Below, piece by piece: positions 55,784-64,000 of a stretch of 64,000 nt of DNA (position 1 is the stretch's first letter; each line of letters starts with the position of its first letter). The DNA comes from Flavobacteriaceae bacterium (lineage in GTDB: Bacteria; Bacteroidota; Bacteroidia; Flavobacteriales; Flavobacteriaceae). The notes below the pieces were generated by a model, which saw only the letters and a program-made list of their open reading frames with translations, was not told the origin of the DNA and did not search any database. The stretch covers positions 1 through 64,000 of the forward strand of contig JABDNT010000049.1 in assembly GCA_013043685.1 (NCBI GenBank). Direction: 5' to 3'. The position numbers and the translations under genes were made by a program.

Positions 55784-56851
55784 TCACTTCTTCGAATATA
55801 TCACACCCCCGGAATGATCATTTCTCGCACCGGTAACACTCGACAGGCAATTTACCTCATTTCTCAGTTTCAGTACTCCAAGTAGTGCAAAAACCAGCGC
55901 TTCTTTATATTCTATGATTTTTTGAGAAGGCAGCTCGATCATCACTTGCCTGTGAAATTTTAACCGCTCAATAAGATGATCATTGTATGCTCCTCCTCCT
56001 GTAATAAGTACTTTTGCTCCCTTCTGGAATTGTGCAGCCAACTGCACGGCTATATGTTCTGTAAAAGTGGCAATTATATCTTTTCCCAATATTCCCATAT
56101 TATTAATAACAGGAAACACCTCCCTGGTTACCCATTCTAATCCGAGGGATTTTGGCGGATCAGTACGATAATATTGTAAATCGTTCAGTTGTTGTAAGAG
56201 TTTTTCATTCACAACGCCGGAAGCTGCAATCCTCCCTCCTTCATCATACGGTTTTCCTAATTTTTCAGAATAGTGATTCAACACAATATTGACCGGGCAA
56301 ATGTCGTATGCGATCCTGCCATGTTCACCTTCGGAAGAAATATTTGCAAAACCTCCTAAGTTGAGGCAATAATCGTAATGGCTAAATAGTAAACGATCCC
56401 CTATAGGCACCAGCGGGGCTCCCTGCCCTCCTAATTCGACATCCTGCACACGGAAATCACATACCACCGTCTCATTCACATAGGTTGCGATCTCCGGTAA
56501 ATTTCCTATTTGAAGCGTAATCCCCTTTTGCGGCTGATGCAAAATGGTATGACCATGACTACATATCGCATCGAGACCTGCTATCTTATTTCTATTTATG
56601 AATTCTGAAATTACATTACTTAAGTAGCGTGTATAGTTTTCATTCAAGGTTCGCAGCCGTCCTTCCGAAAAATTAACAGCATCACTCAACCGAGACTTCC
56701 ATTCGGCTGGATAAGGAATGGTATTGGCAACTCCGAGATTGTAAGACCATCCCGATTCGTCGGAATAGGCCAGTTGACATTCAGCCAGATCTATTCCATC
56801 CAGACTGGTACCACTCATAACACCTAATATCTTATATCTGCTTTTTTCCAT
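55784..56851 (-). CDS. anmK: Anhydro-N-acetylmuramic acid kinase
   Basis: A 355-residue kinase that converts recycled 1,6-anhydroMurNAc to MurNAc-6-phosphate. The start GVMSGTSLDGIDLA and the conserved HGHTILHQP, FRVQDVELGGQGAPLVP and DICPVNIVLN motifs are present. It complements the Mpl-like ligase in murein recycling. It is divergent from the acyl-CoA dehydrogenase gene. Confidence 0.94.
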   Translation of the reverse strand: MEKSRYKILGVMSGTSLDGIDLAECQLAYSDESGWSYNLGVANTIPYPAEWKSRLSDAVNFSEGRLRTLNENYTRYLSNVISEFINRNKIAGLDAICSHGHTILHQPQKGITLQIGNLPEIATYVNETVVCDFRVQDVELGGQGAPLVPIGDRLLFSHYDYCLNLGGFANISSEGEHGRIAYDICPVNIVLNHYSEKLGKPYDEGGRIAASGVVNEKLLQQLNDLQYYRTDPPKSLGLEWVTREVFPVINNMGILGKDIIATFTEHIAVQLAAQFQKGAKVLITGGGAYNDHLIERLKFHRQVMIELPSQKIIEYKEALVFALLGVLKLRNEVNCLSSVTGARNDHSGGVIYSKK

Positions 56852-56874
56852 TTCAGTAAAATTAACAGGAATAA

Positions 56875-56905
56875 TTGAATAACTCCTATCAAAAAATTAT
56901 CTTTG
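56875..56905 (+). promoter_or_regulatory. Promoter of the acyl-CoA dehydrogenase gene
   Basis: TTG at 56875-56877, a 20-base spacer and TATCTTTG at 56898-56905 fit the Bacteroidota consensus well. The ATG is 27 bases downstream. Confidence 0.7.
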
Positions 56906-56932
56906 TTCTCCATTCCGAAAACGATTCAAACT

Positions 56933-58075
56933 ATGGATTTTAATCTTTCTGAAGAACACTTAATGATACGCGACGCAGCTCGCGATTTTGCAAAATCCGA
57001 ACTACTTCCAGGCGTTATTGAACGAGATACCCACCAGCGTTTTCCTACCGAGCAGGTAAAGAAACTGGCGGAACTTGGGTTCATGGGAATGATGGTTGAT
57101 CCAAAATATGGCGGTGGCGGAATGGATACTGTATCCTATGTGTTGGCCATGGAAGAATTAAGCAAGATAGATGCTTCCGCTTCGGTAATTGTATCTGTAA
57201 ATAATTCATTGGTTTGCTGGGGGCTGGAAACCTACGGGACAGAATCTCAGAAAGAAAAATATCTTACCAAATTAGCTGCCGGCGAGTCCATTGGCGCCTT
57301 CTGTTTAAGTGAGCCGGAAGCGGGAAGTGATGCTACATCTCAGAGAACTACAGCCATAGATAAAGGGGACCACTATATACTTAACGGTACAAAAAACTGG
57401 ATCACAAATGGCGGTAGCGCGGATTATTACCTCGTAATTGCCCAAACCGATCGGGATAAAGGACACAGAGGGATCAATGCATTTATCGTTGAAAAAACCT
57501 GGGATGGCTTCGAGGTGGGACCTAAGGAAGATAAGTTAGGGATTCGTGGTAGTGATACTCACACATTGAATTTCAACGATGTAAAAGTCCCAAAGGAAAA
57601 TAGAATTGGTGAAGACGGTTTCGGATTCAAATTTGCGATGAAGACATTAAGTGGTGGACGAATAGGGATCGCTGCGCAGGCACTTGGCATTGCAGCCGGA
57701 GCCTATGAACTTGCCAGGGATTATTCTAAGATCAGGAAAGCGTTTGGTACGGAAATTTGTAATCACCAGGCCATTGCCTTTAAGTTAGCCGATATGCATA
57801 CCGAAATTGCAGCTGCCAGGCATCTGGTAATGCAGGCAGCCTGGGACAAGGATATGGGTAACAACTACAATATGAGTAGTGCCATGGCGAAACTGTACGC
57901 CTCAAAAGTAGCGATGGAAGTAACTGTTGAGGCTGTTCAGGTGCACGGTGGAAATGGCTTCGTAAAAGAATACCATGTGGAACGACTCATGCGCGATGCA
58001 AAAATCACCCAGATCTATGAAGGCACCTCTGAAATCCAGAAAATGGTGATCTCGAGAGGTTTGCTAAAAGACTAG
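56933..58075 (+). CDS. Acyl-CoA dehydrogenase
   Basis: A 380-residue FAD enzyme of fatty-acid or branched-chain oxidation. It has the flavin-binding FCLSEPEAGSDA, GTKNWITNG and the catalytic-Glu region with IYEGTSEIQKM at the end. ATG 56933 is the start; an earlier frame opening at 56903 is not ATG and lies inside the promoter. The chain length it acts on cannot be read, but the sequence resembles short-chain (butyryl-CoA) types. Confidence 0.93.
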   Translation: MDFNLSEEHLMIRDAARDFAKSELLPGVIERDTHQRFPTEQVKKLAELGFMGMMVDPKYGGGGMDTVSYVLAMEELSKIDASASVIVSVNNSLVCWGLETYGTESQKEKYLTKLAAGESIGAFCLSEPEAGSDATSQRTTAIDKGDHYILNGTKNWITNGGSADYYLVIAQTDRDKGHRGINAFIVEKTWDGFEVGPKEDKLGIRGSDTHTLNFNDVKVPKENRIGEDGFGFKFAMKTLSGGRIGIAAQALGIAAGAYELARDYSKIRKAFGTEICNHQAIAFKLADMHTEIAAARHLVMQAAWDKDMGNNYNMSSAMAKLYASKVAMEVTVEAVQVHGGNGFVKEYHVERLMRDAKITQIYEGTSEIQKMVISRGLLKD

Positions 58076-58095
58076 ATAAAGCTCTAAAGTCTATG

Positions 58096-58120
58096 AACCC
58101 GGCTTTGTACCGGGTTTTTT
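58096..58120 (+). terminator. Terminator after the acyl-CoA dehydrogenase gene
   Basis: AACCCGG pairs with CCGGGTT around a 7-base loop, followed by a T run. Confidence 0.85.
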
Positions 58121-58130
58121 TATTGGGCGA

Positions 58131-58158
58131 GTCCTCCCCTGTCCTCACCGGGGAGGAC
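58131..58158. repeat. GC-rich hairpin without T run
   Basis: GTCCTCCCC and GGGGAGGAC form a perfect 9-bp stem around 10 bases. It lies in the 306-base gap before the unknown operon. After it the gap is featureless to me except a weak promoter-like TTTG (58271) plus AAATTTTG (58290-58297, 15-base spacing). Confidence 0.6.
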
Positions 58159-58381
58159 CGTGCTATTTGCTACGACTCCTCTCCACATACTGTGTTTGCG
58201 GGGTCTTCGCTCCTATCACTCTCGCAGAAAGCGTAACAAAAATTAAAAATCTGCGACTAATAAATCGCACTTTGTAAAATGCACCATCCAAATTTTGGAA
58301 TAGAGTTTCCCAACTCATTTTTTTTACCGAAATTAACAGTCCGAAATTTTTTGATAATTAACACCTTAAATAGCCATATCT

Positions 58382-59734
58382 ATGTCTGATGATTTTGATT
58401 TACTAGAAACCGAGTCCAACTCAAAACAGGAAAAAGTAGATGTAAACTGGGGCAAAGCTGTCGACCAGATGAAATCTAAGTTAGCGCAGGAAGACGATCC
58501 GGAAATGCGGCAAAAAATATTAAATGCTACGCTGGACGATGTAGTTGGTATGGCCGAGAAAGATCGCGCGTCATTACTCGACGCTATCAAAGACCTGACC
58601 GATTACCAGGAAGAAGTTGGAATTATCTTCGAGAAGTTCTCTACCCTCAATGCTGCAGAGCAAAAGGTGATCGATAGTGCTCAAAGCAATTTAGAACGAG
58701 CTAAATTGGCGTTGGAGGATGCCGAGAAAGTTAAGGACAACTGGTGGAACAACCTGTGGGGAAGGAAATCCAAGATCAAAAAACGTGAAGCCGAACTGGA
58801 AGCTGCCCAAAAAGAACGTGATGCGGCTGACATGAAGGCGAAACAAATGTTCCAGGAGCGAATTGAAACTGCCGACATTCAAACGCTGCTTAGTGAACTA
58901 TCGTATAAAAGTCAGGCTGCCGTATCCCGTCTGAAAAACCGTGAAATAGAGATCAGGGAAGTGGAAGATAAGCTCCAGGATGCCATCGTGGAAGCGAGTA
59001 AGAACCACACTAAAGCGCTTGAGAAGAAAAAGGAAACCGAAGATAAGCTGGAAGAGCATTATGCTTTATTAAAGCAGGCACGACAGGAACTGGAGGAGAT
59101 CTCAGACAAGCAATCGACAGCCTATTCGGAAGCTATTGGAAAAATTACACAACTGGAGCAGAAAGTTGAAGAACTGGAAGGATTAAAAAATGCGTATACA
59201 ACACTTGCCGCGAGTAAGGACAGTTTTGTTCATAAACATAATCTAACCATTAAAGTACTAACATCCCTCAGAAGCAACTTACAATCGCATCGCGCTAAAC
59301 TGAAAAGTGATACCGATGAACGACTGAAATACTACGACGGTTATGTGGTAGCTCTAAAAGCAAGAACCGACCAGGAATTTGCCGCTATTCTCGAACACCT
59401 GGGTGTGAAGACGGATGAACATATAGGACAAACCCTTGCTGCTATGCATTCTGCTAGTGCTAAGGCCCGTCAGGAGATGATGGATAATATTCCGGTACAC
59501 GAAAAAGTAATGCAGGGAGTGTACAGCAGCTATGCCGAATCCTTGCAGGAGATCCGTGAAAAGGATGCGCAAATTCAAAAAGATTTCGCCAATCGCTACG
59601 GAATTGATATGAAGGAGATCTTCGAAGAATATTATGCGTCTTCAACCGGTGATGGCGGAAACGCTCCTGAGGGAGATGAACCTTCAGAAACGCCTGAAGA
59701 GCCAGCACCTGGCGATGACGACCTTTTAGGATAA
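58382..59734 (+). CDS. Coiled-coil protein of unknown function (operon gene 1)
   Basis: A 450-residue soluble protein, no signal peptide or membrane helix. A short acidic N-terminus (DDFDLLETES) leads to a helical domain (residues 20-95). Two long coiled-coil stretches run over roughly 97-165 and 176-285 with heptad Leu/Ala and alternating Lys/Glu. Between the start of the coil and its first basic part lies a Trp-rich basic patch (NWWNNLWGRKSKIKKRE, about 119-135). A second helical domain follows (290-420), then an acidic low-complexity tail (Gly, Pro, Glu, Asp) ending DDDLLG. The start and end share an Asp-rich Leu-Leu pattern. I do not recognise the family. It is the first gene of a four-gene operon. 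Confidence 0.85.
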   Translation: MSDDFDLLETESNSKQEKVDVNWGKAVDQMKSKLAQEDDPEMRQKILNATLDDVVGMAEKDRASLLDAIKDLTDYQEEVGIIFEKFSTLNAAEQKVIDSAQSNLERAKLALEDAEKVKDNWWNNLWGRKSKIKKREAELEAAQKERDAADMKAKQMFQERIETADIQTLLSELSYKSQAAVSRLKNREIEIREVEDKLQDAIVEASKNHTKALEKKKETEDKLEEHYALLKQARQELEEISDKQSTAYSEAIGKITQLEQKVEELEGLKNAYTTLAASKDSFVHKHNLTIKVLTSLRSNLQSHRAKLKSDTDERLKYYDGYVVALKARTDQEFAAILEHLGVKTDEHIGQTLAAMHSASAKARQEMMDNIPVHEKVMQGVYSSYAESLQEIREKDAQIQKDFANRYGIDMKEIFEEYYASSTGDGGNAPEGDEPSETPEEPAPGDDDLLG

Positions 59735-59790
59735 TCTTTATCCTAACATTAATTCAGAAAAAACAAGAGACTTCGGTTTTTCAATACGTT

Positions 59791-60843
59791 ATGTCCATTA
59801 ACCAAATAGTAACACCTTTAGACAGTGCCGTGCTCGAAACCAAGGAGCAGTATTCGGTATACTTTAAGATTGTGAAACACGCTTTCGAATCTTTGATGAA
59901 AAGCATCACAGAGAACGATATGTGTAACGCGCTGGAAGTATCTTTTATAGAGCAGTACTGCGAGTTACTAGCCTATTCATTAGAATCCTTCAGAGTGAAA
60001 TATCTCTACGATGAGGAAGAAAAGATGAAGATCGACCTAACAGAATCCGGCTTTCCGAATTACCTCGAATTCCGCTACCTTATTAATGATCTGGAATTGA
60101 AAAATGAACATATCAGCCGCCTACCGAATCCGGAGGAACTGAAAGCTGAATTCCTGGAAACATTGCTGAAACAAAAACAACCGGTGCCTAAACGAAGACT
60201 GGAACAAGCCGCGTCTATTGTCTACTACACATCGGTGGAACGGAACTATATCTTTAAAAAGTTCGTCCAGGGAAAAATAATTACAATAAAGAATAACCCC
60301 GAAGCACCTTACCTCGTAAGCTGGTCTTTTTACGACGTGTCGTATAATCGACCCTTCATCTGCTTTATGTACTTCGATCTGTATAAAACCGATCTCAAAG
60401 AATACACTAAAAAGATCTACGAAGTCCTCGAAGCGGTTGCCGATCGGAATATGAATCTTGACAACCTTGCTTATGCGCTCGATAAAAGACTTCCGAAGGT
60501 ACTTCCGAAGAAATTCAGGAAAATAGATCTGGGTCCCTTGCACAATGTATTTGCTAAAGATGAACTCACGATAACCCATGTGGTACTGGAAGGTATAGTG
60601 AACAAAGTACTGGATCTCTCAACTTATGCTATTTCCCTAACCATCGATGATCTTGTTTCTACAGGAAAAATTACCGAAGGAAGCCTGTTCAACAGGCAGC
60701 ACCTGCAGATATGGGAAACACACAAACCAAAAAAATATGTGTTTTGCCCACACAGGCTTATCCAGTTATTATATGACCGGATCCCGGAAGAGATTCACAA
60801 ACTCGCAAAAGAACCCATCGAAATACCCGCCTTAAAAATATAA
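59791..60843 (+). CDS. Protein of unknown function (operon gene 2)
   Basis: A 350-residue cytoplasmic protein without signal peptide or membrane helix. The N-terminal 150 residues are helical and acidic; the middle (residues 150-215) has strand-like segments (KIITIKNNPEAPYLVSWSFYDV, shortened here) and a FICFMYFDLYK strand; the C-terminal part is mixed. A conserved-looking FCPHRLIQLLYDRIP segment lies near residue 315. I recognise no family. It follows the coiled-coil gene by 56 bases and is followed by the AAA ATPase gene with 1 base between. Confidence 0.82.
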   Translation: MSINQIVTPLDSAVLETKEQYSVYFKIVKHAFESLMKSITENDMCNALEVSFIEQYCELLAYSLESFRVKYLYDEEEKMKIDLTESGFPNYLEFRYLINDLELKNEHISRLPNPEELKAEFLETLLKQKQPVPKRRLEQAASIVYYTSVERNYIFKKFVQGKIITIKNNPEAPYLVSWSFYDVSYNRPFICFMYFDLYKTDLKEYTKKIYEVLEAVADRNMNLDNLAYALDKRLPKVLPKKFRKIDLGPLHNVFAKDELTITHVVLEGIVNKVLDLSTYAISLTIDDLVSTGKITEGSLFNRQHLQIWETHKPKKYVFCPHRLIQLLYDRIPEEIHKLAKEPIEIPALKI

Positions 60844-60844
60844 T

Positions 60845-62809
60845 ATGGAACACAACACTACTTTTCCCATTAAGATAGCAGAATTGGATGCGCTACGCGA
60901 AGAAGCGACATCGTATTTGAAAGGTGTTCAATGGGACCAAAGTTATAAAGCTAAGAATCGCGACAAGAGTGTGAAGGACGACTCCATATTATTGTACTTG
61001 TCCAAGGCAACCGGGAATAGCACCTCTAATGTAACCTCCGTATCTAAATCCATTTTAGCTCTTAAAAAAAGATTATTACCGGAATCGGTTGCTATTCCAC
61101 TTAAATTGAATCGTGCACTTTTCGCGCTACAAGAAGGGCTTACAATGGGCATCTGGTTAAAAGACAGTTATGGAGATGCTTCCGGGCTGTCAGCCCTGAA
61201 CGAACGAAAAAGTACATTAGATGGTTCCCAACGTAGGGAATTCGACTCGAAGCAGCATACAGCTACTGCTTATATGCTGTTTGGTACAGCATACAGAATA
61301 CTCTACGATCTTAAACCGGTTGCGTCAGATGATCTTAGCGTATTGAAGAACAAGTTTGCCGGAATTCCCGAAATATCGCTAATGTCGCCTATCAAAGGGA
61401 TCTCCTGTATGCTTTTCTATTTTGACAAGTATTTAAATCATCCCGAGATCATCACCCGGGATTCGGACGTCGTTGACTTCGCCGTTGTTTTCTTCGAAGC
61501 TGTGATCGCCGAGATCCAATTGCGACTGGGATCTTTGGAGTATACCGAGACCATAACAGACAGAACCTATAAATTGGAGAACAGCGATTTTGCGGTATCG
61601 GGATGGGAGAATATCTATGAAGGTACGGCAAAGAGTGTAGAATTCAACAAGATCCAGTTTGAAGAGATCGTGGGAAACCGGGATGCGAAACACTTCGCAC
61701 GCAGGCTCACGGAGCGGCTTCTTAGTTACGATTTCACCGTGAAGAAAAACCCCTTTCAGGAATTAGGTGGTTTTATGCCCGTCTTTATGGGCTATGGAAT
61801 ACCCGGTACCGGAAAAAGTATGCTGATAGCAGCTATTGCTACGCGCTTAAAAGAGCATTGCGATAATCTGGATATTCCGTTTTTATTTCACCCAATGCCT
61901 GATACTCTAATATCGACATTCCAGGGTGGATCTGCCGAAAAAATGGTGCAGTGGATGAAACCGCTCCAGGATCCGGGCAAATTGATATTTGCTCCTATAG
62001 ATGATGCTGAAAATAACCTGCAGGAGAGAACGGCCCAGGGAGTTTCAGCCGGAGTGAAGGAAGTTATTGGAGTCTTTTTACGCTATACAGAAGGGGCTTA
62101 TGCCGTGAATTACGGAAATAGTTCTATCGGACTCTTTACCAACCTGCCCGAGATGTTGGACAAAGCAGTGATCTCACGTGTCCAGGGAAGATTTAAGATC
62201 GATGGAGCTCGAACTATCCCGGATTTTGTGGATCAGGATTACTTATGGTGGCGTAAAATCGAAAAGACCATGCCCGGTTTTGTGAACATGCAGGGACCTG
62301 AGAAGTATTCATACTTAAGTGAACAAGGGCTCGCTAAAAATCTTGGGGAAATACTACGGCATACCGAAAAACCAACAGAGGAAAGAGTTCTGGCGATTTA
62401 TGAACAGATCGAGGAAAAGCATGAAGAATCTGAGCACCTGTTCTATGCTGAACTTTACAAAAGTATTCAGAAAGCATTTCCATTCTTCTCATCCAGGGAT
62501 ATACGAAATATTCAAAGTGCGGTATCATTGCGCCTCACTGATTTTGATCTACCCAAAGAATGGTTCGAGAACGGAGATACCTATTTCAGAAAAGATTACG
62601 ACACAAAATACGGTATGCTTCAGGAACTGATGAAACAGAATATGAAAGGACTAAGCTTCTCCGATATCCGGCGACAGGAAGTAATTCGATATCTCGATAA
62701 TGTAGCTACTATTGCCGATACGGACTTCAAACGGAAGGTAGACCAGAGGCTACACGACATGAATGTACAAATGGAAGCAAGAAGGCGCTTCGAGGATGAA
62801 GAAAACTAA
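60845..62809 (+). CDS. AAA+ ATPase of unknown function (operon gene 3)
   Basis: A 654-residue AAA+ protein. The first 300 residues are helical with no known domain. The AAA module has Walker A GIPGTGKS (about 318-325), a pore-loop-like TFQGGSAEKM (about 357-367), Walker B LIFAPIDDAEN (about 379-390), sensor 1 FTNLPE (about 430-436) and an SRVQGRF arginine-finger segment (about 443-449). The pore loop and sensor order resemble the classic AAA clade (FtsH, Vps4, p97). Walker B has Asp-Asp-Ala-Glu where Asp-Glu-Ile-Asp is usual. It is 1 base from gene 2 and overlaps gene 4 by 1 base, so the four are one transcript. Confidence 0.9.
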   Translation: MEHNTTFPIKIAELDALREEATSYLKGVQWDQSYKAKNRDKSVKDDSILLYLSKATGNSTSNVTSVSKSILALKKRLLPESVAIPLKLNRALFALQEGLTMGIWLKDSYGDASGLSALNERKSTLDGSQRREFDSKQHTATAYMLFGTAYRILYDLKPVASDDLSVLKNKFAGIPEISLMSPIKGISCMLFYFDKYLNHPEIITRDSDVVDFAVVFFEAVIAEIQLRLGSLEYTETITDRTYKLENSDFAVSGWENIYEGTAKSVEFNKIQFEEIVGNRDAKHFARRLTERLLSYDFTVKKNPFQELGGFMPVFMGYGIPGTGKSMLIAAIATRLKEHCDNLDIPFLFHPMPDTLISTFQGGSAEKMVQWMKPLQDPGKLIFAPIDDAENNLQERTAQGVSAGVKEVIGVFLRYTEGAYAVNYGNSSIGLFTNLPEMLDKAVISRVQGRFKIDGARTIPDFVDQDYLWWRKIEKTMPGFVNMQGPEKYSYLSEQGLAKNLGEILRHTEKPTEERVLAIYEQIEEKHEESEHLFYAELYKSIQKAFPFFSSRDIRNIQSAVSLRLTDFDLPKEWFENGDTYFRKDYDTKYGMLQELMKQNMKGLSFSDIRRQEVIRYLDNVATIADTDFKRKVDQRLHDMNVQMEARRRFEDEEN

Positions 62810-64000
62810 TGGATAAATTAAAGGCAGCGGGATTATATGGAAGGGAACTGATCACAGTTTCCGGATCATTGGCAGAACGATACAACGGCTGCCTTACAAT
62901 CCTGGGTATGGAACCCACAGCCTTGAAAGCATTTCATATTGATGGAATAGGCTGGAGCCCGGAGATCGCAGAGGAAAAAGAGAATCCGTTCTATCTGAAT
63001 ATCGGCGAGGCTAATTCGAACGCCATCGTTATTTCCCCCAATCAGGAGGGAAATCCGGTACATATGCCGTTTCATAGTTTCGACCGGGATATTATGACAA
63101 CTGTTTTCGCCGCTTACGCAAAAGAGATCAGAGACATTACCAAAGATGCGGCGATTTGTATTCATCTGGATCAGCATATAGATACCTATTACGAACCCTT
63201 CGATCTGCTGCGTTATAAACAACTAACGGTAAGCTTCAGGATTTTAAACGATCTGGCCAAAAAACAAAAGGAGCAAATGGAATTGGTTGATGAATTCAAT
63301 ACAGCAAATAATTTCATCAATCGTGAGATTCACAATAAGCTATTGGATTCCGCCAGGAAATATGGGGATCTAAGGGATAGAAAACTGGAACTCGATCCTT
63401 TGAAGCTAAAAATTAGCTCCTTCTATACCATGGCTTTTGGAGGCATCTTTGTATTGAGAGATTTTATAAACGACATCATAGTTTTTGAATCTGAAGAAAC
63501 TTTTAACAAGGCAATCAAGGACACAGTGCACGATGTCACTTTATTTCACATTGGCCACAACGAATTGACCTCGACCCTTGTAAATCATCTTATTGCTGAA
63601 TTTGATATCAAGAAAGCTGCCAAGACAAAGCGATACGAACGTATAAAGAAGCACCGATTTGTGCAGGAACTGAAAATTTGCAAACACCCGATCCCGGAAG
63701 TACTTGAGAGTCCGATGCTCTTCAAAAAGTATCTGAACGAGATGGATGTAGATACCAAGAAAAGGATTATGAGTGTTGAGCGTTACAATCAACGTAAAAT
63801 TGTAGAGCGCGAATTAAAGATTGACGATGTTGTAGATCCGCTTTATGTAAAGGCTTTGCTCCAGCCTCATTCATCGCTGGAGGAAGAGCATAATGAATTG
63901 ATCTGGAAATTACTTACCAAGATCGTTCCCGTTGATCCGCTGCATTTGTACTGGTACGATAAAAAACAATTTTATGAGACCTATCTTACCTGGCCTGATG
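62809..64000 (+). CDS. Unknown protein, possibly DUF6638 (operon gene 4, truncated by window end)
   Basis: At least 397 residues in the open frame, which continues past 64000. ATG 62809 overlaps the AAA stop by one base (TAATG). The N-terminus reads KLKAAGLYGRELITVSGSLA, then ERYNGCL and HIDGIGWSPEI. The middle (residues 140-260) is helical, with a Lys-rich segment. Not membrane bound by eye. I think it belongs to a Bacteroidota family listed as DUF6638, but only from memory of its start and of the gene order after an AAA ATPase. No function is known to me. Confidence 0.8.
   Translation, partial: MDKLKAAGLYGRELITVSGSLAERYNGCLTILGMEPTALKAFHIDGIGWSPEIAEEKENPFYLNIGEANSNAIVISPNQEGNPVHMPFHSFDRDIMTTVFAAYAKEIRDITKDAAICIHLDQHIDTYYEPFDLLRYKQLTVSFRILNDLAKKQKEQMELVDEFNTANNFINREIHNKLLDSARKYGDLRDRKLELDPLKLKISSFYTMAFGGIFVLRDFINDIIVFESEETFNKAIKDTVHDVTLFHIGHNELTSTLVNHLIAEFDIKKAAKTKRYERIKKHRFVQELKICKHPIPEVLESPMLFKKYLNEMDVDTKKRIMSVERYNQRKIVERELKIDDVVDPLYVKALLQPHSSLEEEHNELIWKLLTKIVPVDPLHLYWYDKKQFYETYLTWPD

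Noticed and set aside
1-64000. CRISPR array, prophage, integrase or transposon
   Set aside because: No regularly spaced direct repeats, no cas genes, and no integrase or transposase in any frame; only the short repeats listed.

Overview
The window is a piece of chromosome from a bacterium of the phylum Bacteroidota, almost certainly a marine-type, gliding member of the Flavobacteriaceae. The evidence is: type IX secretion genes (porU, porV) next to gldJ; three proteins ending in type IX secretion C-terminal sorting domains; the end of a SusD-like gene; many Bacteroidota-type lipoproteins; and Bacteroidota promoter boxes (TTTG, about 19-20 bases, TAnnTTTG) instead of sigma70 boxes. Base composition and codon use look uniform by eye. 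I see no transposase, integrase, phage module or CRISPR array.

Layout. 1-800: end of a SusD-like gene and a small lipoprotein, closed by a strong terminator. 870-3734: rlmB, a rhomboid protease and rarA. 3731-9223 (minus strand): an uncharacterised envelope operon (lipoprotein, DUF5723 barrel-like protein, secreted protein), then a radC, deacetylase-like and yjjG chain. 9388-16951: small enzymes, an Mpl-like murein recycling ligase, a TPR protein, a DUF4136 lipoprotein, obg, adk, and divergent purK-purE. 16963-17138: a 21-bp inverted repeat pair around about 134 bp. 17167-25402: M3 and M28 peptidases, an ECF sigma factor with a tiny zinc-motif partner, a polytopic membrane protein and gcvP. 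25568-32383: a tightly coupled ketosynthase III/methyltransferase/glycosyltransferase trio, alkaline phosphatase, the mlaEF pair and a secreted FG-GAP protein. 32429-39542 (minus): DUF389, manC, SprT-like, SDR, pdhC, pdhA, cdd. 39547-46475: porV and porU (minus), divergent gldJ (plus). 46571-48510: murF and two tRNA-Val genes separated by a tandem duplication of the tRNA 3' end plus its terminator. 48511-56851 (minus): folC, a secreted BNR-repeat lipoprotein, tonB/exbD/exbB, nhaD, anmK. 56933-58075: acyl-CoA dehydrogenase. 58382-64000: a four-gene operon of unknown function that runs off the window.

How parts work together. PorU and PorV form the outer-membrane sortase complex that exports and anchors proteins with C-terminal sorting domains; three such cargo candidates (19216, 30773, 49740) lie in the same window, and GldJ belongs to the linked gliding apparatus. 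murF, the Mpl-like ligase and AnmK cover peptidoglycan synthesis and recycling. PdhA and the E2 acetyltransferase form part of pyruvate dehydrogenase; E1-beta and E3 are not here.

The best candidate for an undescribed system is 58382-64000. It encodes an acidic-ended coiled-coil protein, a 350-residue protein I do not recognise, an AAA+ ATPase with an atypical Walker B, and a large unknown protein (possibly DUF6638, from memory). The genes are 56, 1 and -1 bases apart. None has a signal peptide or transmembrane segment. The coiled coil plus AAA+ layout suggests a cytoplasmic remodelling machine, but its function cannot be read from sequence.
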